Assembly: GCA_002424865.1 (NCBI GenBank)
Contig: DILC01000064.1
Span: 23,269 to 45,318 of the forward strand
Source: Rhodocyclaceae bacterium UBA5602
GTDB taxonomy: Bacteria; Pseudomonadota; Gammaproteobacteria; Burkholderiales; Rhodocyclaceae
DNA: 22,050 nt
Direction: 5' to 3'
Positions 7,573 through 14,598 of this stretch are shown here, in pieces (positions within the stretch are counted from its first letter, which is position 1; each line of letters opens with the position of its first letter). The notes under the pieces are model-generated. The model searched no databases. It saw only the letters and a program-made list of their open reading frames with translations, and was not told the DNA's origin. The position numbers and the translations under genes were made by a program.

Positions 7573-9045
7573 TCAAAGCTTGATGCAGATGTTTTTAAGC
7601 TCGGTGTAAAACTCCAGCGAGTGTACGCCGCCTTCGCGGCCGATGCCGGATTGCTTCATGCCGCCAAAGGCCGTGCGCAGGTCGCGCAGGAACCATGAGT
7701 TGACCCACACAACGCCCGCTTCCAAAGCGCCCGACAGGCGATGTGCACGTGACAGGTCGCGCGTCCATAAGGTGGCCGAGAGGCCGTAGCTGGTGTTGTT
7801 GGCCAGTTCCAGCACTTCTTCTTCGGTGTCGAACGGGGTGATATGGCAACACGGGCCGAAAATTTCTTCACGCAAGACGGCCGCCGTTTCCGGCAAGCCC
7901 GTCCAGATCGTGGGTTGTACCCAAGCGCCTTGGGCGAGCGCCGCACCCAGGTCAGGAATGCCGCCGCCGGTGACGACGGTGGCGCCTTCTTCGACGGCCT
8001 TTTTATAGTAGGAGAGCACTTTGTCGCGCTGCTCTTGCGAGATCATCGGGCCCATGCCCACGCCGGGTTCAAATGGCGCGCCGATTTTCATGTTTTCCGC
8101 GCTACTTTTGAGCGCTTTGACAAACTTTTCAAAAATCGGCCGTTCAACATACAGGCGTTCCGTGCCCAAGCACACTTGCCCGGTGTTCACGAAAGTCGAG
8201 CGCATGGTGCCTTCAATGGCGGCGTCAAAATCGCAATCGGCAAAAATAATGCCGGCATTTTTGCCGCCCATCTCCAGTGACACCGGGCGCGCGCCGACCG
8301 CGGCCGCCTTGCTGATTGCCGTGCCGGTACGCGTCTCGCCGGTGAAGGTGATGGCATTCACGCCTTGGTGAGTGGTGACAAATTCGCCCGCAGCGTCCGG
8401 GCCAAAGCCATTCACCACGTTATAAACGCCATCGGGCACGCCCACGGCTTTCATCACTTCGCCAAGCAGCGCGGCGGATTGGGGCGATTCTTCAGAAGGC
8501 TTGACCACCACGGTATTGCCGCAAGCCAAGGCCGGGGCGACTTTCCAGGTCATGAGCAGCAGCGGCGCATTCCACGGGCAGATGACGCCGACCACCCCGA
8601 CCGGGCGGCGCACGGCGTAATTCAACGCGCCTTTGCCGTCGGGCGTGGCCATTTCGAAACATTCGGTAGGGACGTTTTTCACCATGTCGGCAAAAATCTT
8701 GAAATTCGCCGCGCCACGGGGCACAAAGGCGTGCTTGGCGACAGAGGCCGGCATGCCGGTGTCTGAGGCTTCGGCGTCGACAAAATCATCAAAGCGGCGC
8801 GTCATTTCGTTGGCAATGGCGTAGAGCATGTCGGAGCGGTCGCTTGTCGGCATTTTTGCCCAGTTGCCGCGCAACGCCGCGCGGGCGGCGGTGACGGCGG
8901 CATTCACGTCCTCGCGCGAGGCTTCTGCTACGTTGGCGATGACTTCGTTATTCACTGGCGAGCGTTTTTCAAACGTGGTGCTGGATGCGACAAACTCGCC
9001 ATTGATGAAGTTGTTAATGGTTTTAGGGCTGGTGTTACTGCTCAT
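7573..9045 (-). CDS. dmpC: 2-hydroxymuconic semialdehyde dehydrogenase (aldehyde dehydrogenase family)
   Basis: Oxidises 2-hydroxymuconic semialdehyde, the extradiol cleavage product of catechol, to 2-hydroxymuconate with NAD+. The 490-residue protein is a full-length aldehyde dehydrogenase: CPWNAP in the active-site region, VVKPSE for the cofactor, FTGETRTG at the Rossmann loop, general base E258 (LEMGGK) and catalytic C292 (NTGQVC). The C-terminal FGGMKQSGIGREGG and ELKNICIKL are typical of the DmpC/XylG group. 2-aminomuconic semialdehyde dehydrogenases (AmnC/NbaE) are close relatives, so a tryptophan or aminophenol route cannot be excluded. GGAGGA five to six bases before the ATG is a strong ribosome-binding site. 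The gene starts 69 bp after murJ with no obvious terminator between; a TATAAG on the minus strand near 9083 could be a weak -10. The decarboxylase gene follows. Confidence 0.88.
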   Translation of the reverse strand: MSSNTSPKTINNFINGEFVASSTTFEKRSPVNNEVIANVAEASREDVNAAVTAARAALRGNWAKMPTSDRSDMLYAIANEMTRRFDDFVDAEASDTGMPASVAKHAFVPRGAANFKIFADMVKNVPTECFEMATPDGKGALNYAVRRPVGVVGVICPWNAPLLLMTWKVAPALACGNTVVVKPSEESPQSAALLGEVMKAVGVPDGVYNVVNGFGPDAAGEFVTTHQGVNAITFTGETRTGTAISKAAAVGARPVSLEMGGKNAGIIFADCDFDAAIEGTMRSTFVNTGQVCLGTERLYVERPIFEKFVKALKSSAENMKIGAPFEPGVGMGPMISQEQRDKVLSYYKKAVEEGATVVTGGGIPDLGAALAQGAWVQPTIWTGLPETAAVLREEIFGPCCHITPFDTEEEVLELANNTSYGLSATLWTRDLSRAHRLSGALEAGVVWVNSWFLRDLRTAFGGMKQSGIGREGGVHSLEFYTELKNICIKL

Positions 9046-9114
9046 GGTGTCCTCCGTGGGCTAGAAAGTTTTCGTGAATCTTATATGGTTTGCGCTGGAG
9101 AACTGGAAAAAACT

Positions 9115-10647
9115 TTATCCCCTGCGGCGAAAATCACTCGGGCGAAAGCCGAGCAAGGCCAAGGTGGCAAAATAGCTCAGGCTGCCAGCGCTGACGATGA
9201 AGGCTAACTTAAGCAAGCGCGCGTGGCTGCCCATCGCAAGCCAGCTTGCGTTCGTGCCGACGCTGATCCAAAGCACGCTGCCCAGTACGGCAAGTGCGGC
9301 CAAGAGCTTCAGGCTGAATGTGCCCCAGCCTGCATTGGGCAAATACACATTGCGCCCGCGCAAGCCGTGCCACAACAGCCCGGCATTCACGCAGGAGGCC
9401 AGGCCAATGGAGAGCGCAAGCCCGGCATGTTTTAGCCAGCCGATAAACGCGAGGTTCATCAGTTGTGTAATCAACAAGGTGAAGAGCGCAATTTTTACCG
9501 GCGTGCGAATGTCCTGCCGCGCATAAAAGCCGGGGGCGAGAACTTTGACAAGGATAAGGCCGGTGAGGCCAATGGAATAAGCGACCAGCGCTTCCCGCGT
9601 GCGCAACACATCCGTGGCGACAAAAGCGCCATGCTGGAACAGGGTGGAGAGCAAAGGCACGGCCAGAATGGCCAAGGCTAACGAGGCGGGTAGCGTGAGC
9701 ATCAAGGTCAAACGCAAACCCCAATCGAGCAGCGCGGAAAACTCAGCCGTGTCGCCGCTGGCATGTGAGCGCGCCAGGCTGGGCAGGAGGATGGTGCCCA
9801 AGGCTGCGCCCAATAACCCGGCGGGAAATTCCATTAAGCGATCGGCATAGTAAAGCCAGGAGACGCTGCCGCTTTCCAGAAACGAGGCGAAGATGGTGTT
9901 AATGATGAGGCTGATTTGCGAGACGGAAACGCCCAGCACGGCGGGCGCCATGAGCTTCAACATGCGTTGCACGCCGGGGTCGCGCCAGACCGGATCAAAG
10001 CGGGGCAGCATGCCGATTTTGGCCAGTGCCGGAATTTGGATGGCGAGCTGCAATGCGCCGCCTAAAAACACCGCCCAGCCGAGGACAAGAACAGGCGGGT
10101 CAAACCAGGGCGCGGCAAACAGCGCCATGCCAATGAAGGAAAGATTGAGCAATACGGGGGTGAAAGCCGGCAGGGCAAAGCGCCGCCAAGTGTTCAAAAT
10201 GCCTGCGGCGAGCGCCACGAGCGACATGAACACGATATAGGGGAAGGTAATGCGCGTGAGCTGCACGGTGAGGTCAAACTTGGTTTTGTCGCCGACAAAG
10301 CCGGGCGCAAAAATAGTGATGAGGAGTGGTGTGATGACCATGCCGATGACTGTGACCAGGATCACGCTGAGAAACAGCATGCTGGTCACGCGATCAACCA
10401 ATTGTCTTGTTTCATCCGGGGTTTGTTTCTCGCGATATTCGGCCAGGATGGGCACAAAGGCTTGCGAGAACGCGCCTTCGGCAAACAAGCGGCGCAATAG
10501 ATTGGGCAGGCGGAAGGCAACAAAGAAGGCGTCGGTCAAGGCGCCTGCGCCAAAACTGCGGGCAACGACAAAATCACGCACAAAGCCAAGAATGCGGGAA
10601 AGCAAAGTCATGCTGCTGACAGCGGCCAGCGTGCGGAGCAGATTCAT
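9115..10647 (-). CDS. murJ: lipid II flippase MurJ
   Basis: MurJ (MviN) flips lipid II across the inner membrane for peptidoglycan synthesis. The 510-residue protein has about 14 hydrophobic segments, as expected for the MOP-superfamily fold. The N-terminus carries the residues known to be essential in E. coli at the same numbers: R18, R24 (LSRILGFVRD), D39 and R52 (RLPNLLRRLFAEGAF). YYADRLMEFP holds the later conserved arginine of the central cavity. The start at 10647 gives the standard MNLLRTLAAVSSMTL N-terminus. It is divergent from the M48 protease gene (73 bp between the starts). The catabolic pair follows on the same strand, which is not a usual murJ neighbourhood. Confidence 0.97.
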   Translation of the reverse strand: MNLLRTLAAVSSMTLLSRILGFVRDFVVARSFGAGALTDAFFVAFRLPNLLRRLFAEGAFSQAFVPILAEYREKQTPDETRQLVDRVTSMLFLSVILVTVIGMVITPLLITIFAPGFVGDKTKFDLTVQLTRITFPYIVFMSLVALAAGILNTWRRFALPAFTPVLLNLSFIGMALFAAPWFDPPVLVLGWAVFLGGALQLAIQIPALAKIGMLPRFDPVWRDPGVQRMLKLMAPAVLGVSVSQISLIINTIFASFLESGSVSWLYYADRLMEFPAGLLGAALGTILLPSLARSHASGDTAEFSALLDWGLRLTLMLTLPASLALAILAVPLLSTLFQHGAFVATDVLRTREALVAYSIGLTGLILVKVLAPGFYARQDIRTPVKIALFTLLITQLMNLAFIGWLKHAGLALSIGLASCVNAGLLWHGLRGRNVYLPNAGWGTFSLKLLAALAVLGSVLWISVGTNASWLAMGSHARLLKLAFIVSAGSLSYFATLALLGFRPSDFRRRG

Positions 10648-10720
10648 AGGGGGACGGGTTTGAATGCGTATAAAATGGGGCGACAGGCTTGTTTATGCTT
10701 GCTTCGTTGCCCATTTTCTC

Positions 10721-12010
10721 ATGACTCCTTCCCTCTTTACGATTATTTTTCTGACGGCATTGCTGCTCTCCACGGGCTTGCGCTTGTGGTTGAACGCCCG
10801 TCAGATGCGGCATGTGTTGGCTTGTCGGGCGCAAGTGCCGGTTCAGTTTGCACCGTATATTGCTGCCGCTGATCACGCCCGTGCTGCCGATTACACGGCC
10901 GCCAAGGGGCGGTTGGGGCAGGTTGAAATTTTGATTGAAGCTGCGCTGCTGCTGGTTTTTACCCTGGGTGGGTTGCTCTATGCGATAGATGGCGGTGCGC
11001 ATAGCTGGTTGGGAAATGGTTATGCGCATGATCTGGCCTTGTTTGCGGTGGTGGGCCTGGTAGGCTTTGCGGTGGGTTTGCCCTGCGGCCTGTATCGTAC
11101 GTTTCGCCTGGAGGCGGCGTTTGGGTTCAACAAGATGACGCCCCGCTTGTGGCTGGCTGATTTGCTCAAAGGTGCGGCGTTGGCGATCGTTATCGGTGGC
11201 CCCTTGCTGCTCGCCGTGCTGTGGCTGATGCAACAGATGGGCGGGCGCTGGTGGTTGTATGTGTGGTTGTTCTGGATGGGGTTTAATTTGCTGGCGCTCG
11301 TGCTGTATCCCACCGTGATTGCGCCCTTGTTCAATAAATTTTCCCCCTTGGCCGATGCTTCGCTCAAGCGGCGCATCGAGGCCTTGCTCACGCGTTGCGG
11401 CTTTGCTTCATCCGGCTTGTTCGTGATGGATGGCTCCAGGCGCTCGGCGCATGGCAATGCGTATTTCACCGGCTTTGGCCGCGCGAAGCGCATCGTGTTT
11501 TTTGACACACTGCTGGAAAAATTGGCGCCGCAGGAAATTGAAGCGGTGTTAGCGCACGAGCTGGGGCATTACCACCACAAGCATGTCATCAAGCGCATCG
11601 CACTGCTGGCGGTGATGAGTTTTGCCATGCTGTGGCTGCTCGGGCAGGTGATTGATCAGCCGTGGTTTTACGCCGGGCTGAATGTCATAAAAGTCGGCGC
11701 TGGCGGGACGGCGGCTTTGGTGGATGCATCGGCGGCAGGGCATACCGCCATGGGTTTGCTGTTGTTTTCCATGGTGCTGCCGGTGTTTTTGTTCCCGCTT
11801 AGCCCATTGGCCTCAGCCTTGTCGCGCCGTGACGAATACCAGGCAGATGCCTACGCGGCAAAGCAAACGTCAGCCGATGACCTGGTGACGGCGCTGGTCA
11901 AGCTCTACCGCGATAACGCGGCTACGCTCACACCGGATCCCGTGTATTCGCTTTTTCACGACTCGCACCCACCGGCCAGCCAGCGCATTGCGCATTTGCA
12001 ATCGCCATGA
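10721..12010 (+). CDS. M48 family (Ste24-like) membrane zinc metallopeptidase
   Basis: An integral membrane zinc protease of the CAAX-prenyl-protease/Ste24 type. In bacteria these resemble HtpX/LoiP-group membrane quality-control proteases; the substrates here are unknown. The 429 residues contain several membrane helices, the zinc motif HELGH at 279-283 (H279, H283, catalytic E280), and the third ligand E372 within RDEYQADAYA. FNKMTPRLWLADLLKG is a typical Ste24 block. The ATG at 10721 is preferred over the in-frame ATG at 10664 because family members start close to the first helix (SLFTIIFLTALLL), and because TATAAA at 10670-10675, a possible -10, would place transcription start after 10664. 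No clear ribosome-binding site is visible. The stop codon overlaps the next gene's start (ATGA), indicating translational coupling. Confidence 0.9.
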   Translation: MTPSLFTIIFLTALLLSTGLRLWLNARQMRHVLACRAQVPVQFAPYIAAADHARAADYTAAKGRLGQVEILIEAALLLVFTLGGLLYAIDGGAHSWLGNGYAHDLALFAVVGLVGFAVGLPCGLYRTFRLEAAFGFNKMTPRLWLADLLKGAALAIVIGGPLLLAVLWLMQQMGGRWWLYVWLFWMGFNLLALVLYPTVIAPLFNKFSPLADASLKRRIEALLTRCGFASSGLFVMDGSRRSAHGNAYFTGFGRAKRIVFFDTLLEKLAPQEIEAVLAHELGHYHHKHVIKRIALLAVMSFAMLWLLGQVIDQPWFYAGLNVIKVGAGGTAALVDASAAGHTAMGLLLFSMVLPVFLFPLSPLASALSRRDEYQADAYAAKQTSADDLVTALVKLYRDNAATLTPDPVYSLFHDSHPPASQRIAHLQSP

Positions 12011-12366
12011 CCGAACTGATTAACCGCCATTGTGTGCCGTGCGAAGGCGTCGTTCCCCCCTTGGATGCGCTTGCCATTGCGCAATTTTTGGCCGGGCTCA
12101 CGGGCTGGATTCTGGATGAAGGCGTGGGTCAAGGCGAGGCGGATCAAGCGTATTGCATCATCAAAACCTACCGCTTTAAGCATTATTACGAGACCATGGC
12201 GTTCGTGAATGCCACGGCCTGGGTTTCGCACCGCGAGGATCATCATCCGGATCTTGCCGTCGGCTATAAAGAATGCACCGTGCGCTACACCACGCATGCC
12301 ATTGGCGGCTTGAGTGAGAATGATTTTATTTGCGCGGCAAAAATTGATGCTTTATATGCGCTCTGA
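12007..12366 (+). CDS. phhB: pterin-4a-carbinolamine dehydratase
   Basis: Dehydrates 4a-hydroxytetrahydrobiopterin, recycling the pterin cofactor of aromatic amino acid hydroxylases. The 119-residue protein carries the family signature around H75-R-E-D-H-H-P-D82, followed by Y94, H97 and D106 at the expected spacings; the histidines are the catalytic set. It overlaps the M48 protease gene by four bases, and rsgA starts 33 bases after it, so the three genes form a likely operon. This order is, from memory, common in betaproteobacteria. No phenylalanine hydroxylase gene (phhA) is in the window, so its partner is either distant or the protein has another role in pterin metabolism. Confidence 0.93.
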   Translation: MTELINRHCVPCEGVVPPLDALAIAQFLAGLTGWILDEGVGQGEADQAYCIIKTYRFKHYYETMAFVNATAWVSHREDHHPDLAVGYKECTVRYTTHAIGGLSENDFICAAKIDALYAL

Positions 12367-12399
12367 TCCCAACGCCATGCGCCTACTCAGCGGCTGCGC

Positions 12400-13275
12400 A
12401 TGTTGAGCGGGCAGGGCGTCATCACGGCAGCGTATGGTCGGCACTATGAAGTCGAGTGCGCCGATGGGCGCCTGGTACAAGGCTTTCCCAAAGGCAAAAA
12501 AAGCCCTTTTGCCGTGGGCGATCAGGTGGAGGTCACCGCTGATGGGCAAATTACCGGCCATTTGCCGCGCAAAAGTTTGCTTTACAGGAGCGATGCGTAT
12601 CGGCAAAAACTGATTGCGGCTAACACCACCCAGTTATTGCTGGTCGTGGCGACAGAGCCTTCGTTTAGCGATGTTTTACTCTCGCGGGCTCTGGTTGCCG
12701 CCGAGCATGAAGGCTTGCGCACAGTGATTGTGCTGAATAAAGCTGACCTTACAGCGGCCTTGCCTGCGGCCCAGCATTTGCTTGCGCCTTTTGCGGCCTT
12801 GGGCTACCCGGTAATCACACTGGCGGCTGCGCAAGATGCGAGCCCGTTGTTGCCCTGGTTAGTGGGTGAAGTCTCCGTGCTGGTCGGGCAGTCCGGGATG
12901 GGCAAGTCGACCTTGACCAATGCGCTCGTGCCCCATGCGGCGATTGCGACGCGTGAAATTTCCACCGCGCTGGATTCAGGCAAGCACACCACGACGTACG
13001 CGCGCATGCACCATTTGCCGCCTGTACCCACGGGCGGTGAGCTCATTGATTGCCCTGGGCTGCAGGCGTTTGGCCTGGCGCATTTGTCGGTGCAGGAAAT
13101 TGAATACGGGTTTATCGAGTTTCGCCCCTTGATCGGCACGTGCCGCTTCCGGGATTGCCACCATATGGCCGAGCCTGATTGCGCGATCAAGAATGCCGTG
13201 GCCGCTGGTGCGATCCACCCGCGACGGCTGGCGCACTTTCATCAAATTGCCAGCGAGACGGCGCGCAGCGTTTGA
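12400..13275 (+). CDS. rsgA: small ribosomal subunit biogenesis GTPase RsgA
   Basis: RsgA is a circularly permuted GTPase that checks late maturation of the 30S subunit. The 291-residue protein shows the permuted motif order: N-terminal OB-fold (about 1-70), G4 NKAD at 113-116, G1 GQSGMGKST at 163-171, G2 around DSGKHTTT at 192-199, G3 DCPG at 217-220, then a C-terminal zinc finger with C248, C253, H255 and C261. G3 reads DCPG where DTPG is more usual; this is a conservative change. The ATG at 12400 begins the expected QGVITAAYGRHYEV strand; no longer in-frame ATG exists upstream. It is the last gene of the M48 protease / phhB operon. Confidence 0.96.
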   Translation: MLSGQGVITAAYGRHYEVECADGRLVQGFPKGKKSPFAVGDQVEVTADGQITGHLPRKSLLYRSDAYRQKLIAANTTQLLLVVATEPSFSDVLLSRALVAAEHEGLRTVIVLNKADLTAALPAAQHLLAPFAALGYPVITLAAAQDASPLLPWLVGEVSVLVGQSGMGKSTLTNALVPHAAIATREISTALDSGKHTTTYARMHHLPPVPTGGELIDCPGLQAFGLAHLSVQEIEYGFIEFRPLIGTCRFRDCHHMAEPDCAIKNAVAAGAIHPRRLAHFHQIASETARSV

Positions 13276-13403
13276 TTCGGCAACACATCAAGCGCTGTAG
13301 CCAAAACAGAAACTGTATACTTTTGCCTTGTTGCTTTTTTCATTCTGTGCGGTCAGTGCGGCAGGTGTTTTGATGGTTAAGCGAATTACATAGGAACTTA
13401 CGG

Positions 13404-14210
13404 ATGTCAGTATTAAGTTGGATTGTCGGCATGTCGCTTGCGGGCGGCATGTTAAGTGTTTCAGCCGCGGCCTTTTTTTCGTTCAAGGCAAAGCCGCACT
13501 GGGTGACGCACCTCATCAGCTATGCCATCGGTGCCCTGTTAGGGGCCGCTTTTCTTGAAGTGTTGCCGCATGCGATCACCGCTCGCGGCAATGCAACGGC
13601 CACTACGGCAACGGTACTCGGCGGCATCTTGATTTTCTTCATGCTGGAAAAACTTGTGCTGTGGCGGCATTGCCATTTTGAGTCTTGCGAGGGGCATGAA
13701 CCGCAGATCCACAGCCACTCACATGCCCATGGCGCGGCTTTGCATGAGCAAAGCCGGAGCGGCTTGTTAATCATGGTGGGCGATACCTTCCATAATTTTG
13801 TCGATGGCATCCTGATTGCGGCGGCCTTCATGCAGGATATTCGTTTGGGCATCATCACCGCGTTGGCCATTACGGCGCATGAGATTCCCCAGGAGGTGGG
13901 TGACTTCATGATTTTGCTGCACTCGGGGTATTCCAAGGCGCGGGCGCTCGCGTTTAATTTGCTCTCTAGCCTGGCCACCGTGGTGGGCGCTGTGCTGGCC
14001 TATATGGCGCTTGGCTACATGCAGGCGGCTATCCCTGTGTTTTTGTCTTTAGCCGCGGCAAGCATGATCTACGTTGCGGTAGCTGACTTGATTCCGGGCT
14101 TGCACAAGCGCACGGAAATCAAGGCGACGGTGCAGCAGATTTGCTTAATCAGCGGGGGGGTTGCGACAATTTTCCTGAGTCATTTGGCCATTGACCATTT
14201 CATGGGTTGA
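13404..14210 (+). CDS. ZIP family divalent metal transporter
   Basis: A 268-residue ZIP-type transporter, probably importing Zn2+ or another divalent metal across the inner membrane. Eight hydrophobic segments are apparent. The metal-binding signatures are in place: HNFVDG (130-135) in helix IV and HEIPQEVGD (159-167) in helix V, which form the binuclear site. A histidine-rich loop at about 90-112 (CHFESCEGHEPQIHSHSHAHG) lies between helices III and IV, as usual for metal sensing or delivery. The ATG at 13404 has AGGA about nine bases upstream. It has its own 128-bp upstream gap, in which I see no Zur-like palindrome. The metal specificity is not decidable from sequence. Confidence 0.92.
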   Translation: MSVLSWIVGMSLAGGMLSVSAAAFFSFKAKPHWVTHLISYAIGALLGAAFLEVLPHAITARGNATATTATVLGGILIFFMLEKLVLWRHCHFESCEGHEPQIHSHSHAHGAALHEQSRSGLLIMVGDTFHNFVDGILIAAAFMQDIRLGIITALAITAHEIPQEVGDFMILLHSGYSKARALAFNLLSSLATVVGAVLAYMALGYMQAAIPVFLSLAAASMIYVAVADLIPGLHKRTEIKATVQQICLISGGVATIFLSHLAIDHFMG

Positions 14211-14441
14211 TGCGGCGTTTGGCTTGCCCGTTTGCTTGCTGGCAAGCTGTTCAGCAGGCAGGTCTTCTTGCCTGCGCATGGCTTGATTCCTGCGCCGCTG
14301 TGGCGTGCCGAAAAGCCAGAGCAGTATGCCCAAAGGCAGGAGGCCGTAAAACGTGAAGGTGAGCACGCCTGCGGTGAAGTTAGGTTCGGTTGCTGCCATG
14401 AGCAGTGTGATATATAACCATCCGATGGCAATAATGTACAT
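14145..14441 (-). CDS. small two-helix membrane protein, function unknown
   Basis: A 98-residue product from the ATG at 14441. In-frame ATGs at 14483 and 14519 would lengthen it to 112 or 124 residues; none has a good ribosome-binding site. It has two hydrophobic helices (about residues 1-16 and 22-42) joined by an ATEPNF turn, then a basic GTPQRRR and a hydrophilic tail of about 50 residues. The helix pair resembles, from memory, small uncharacterised proteins in other betaproteobacteria, which is why I accept it as coding. Its last 66 bases overlap the 3' end of the convergent ZIP gene. Its 5' end is divergent from phaC and lies next to the phaC promoter. No function can be named. Confidence 0.6.
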   Translation of the reverse strand: MYIIAIGWLYITLLMAATEPNFTAGVLTFTFYGLLPLGILLWLFGTPQRRRNQAMRRQEDLPAEQLASKQTGKPNAASTHEMVNGQMTQENCRNPPAD

Positions 14442-14512
14442 GCCGTGATTGTAATGAGTTTGGTTTGGATACACGCTTTCCATCTTCGCGATTTCTTGCC
14501 GGTCAGCGCGGC

Positions 14513-14541
14513 TTGACACCCGCTATGCTGCGTTGCAGAAT
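14513..14541 (+). promoter_or_regulatory. sigma-70 promoter of phaC
   Basis: A perfect -35 TTGACA (14513-14518), 17-base spacer, and -10 CAGAAT (14536-14541, four of six consensus positions). Transcription would start near 14548, leaving a leader of about 50 bases before the phaC ATG at 14599. The -10 is overlapped by a CTGC-N3-GCAG palindrome. Confidence 0.7.
14528..14538. promoter_or_regulatory. putative PhaR operator in the phaC promoter
   Basis: CTGC-GTT-GCAG matches the CTGC-N3-GCAG target reported for alphaproteobacterial PhaR (recalled from work on Rhodobacter). It overlaps the spacer and -10 of the phaC promoter, so a bound repressor would block RNA polymerase. phaR itself is 4 kb downstream in the same cluster. 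Confidence 0.6.
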
Positions 14542-14598
14542 GATTCGGCAGGTTTTATGCCATTTATTTTTTCCTCCCACTTATGCAAAGGTTATGTG

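Noticed and set aside
13276..13403. Possible Zur-type operator upstream of the ZIP transporter
   Set aside because: Only a short TGTATAC is present; no extended palindrome like known Zur sites is visible.
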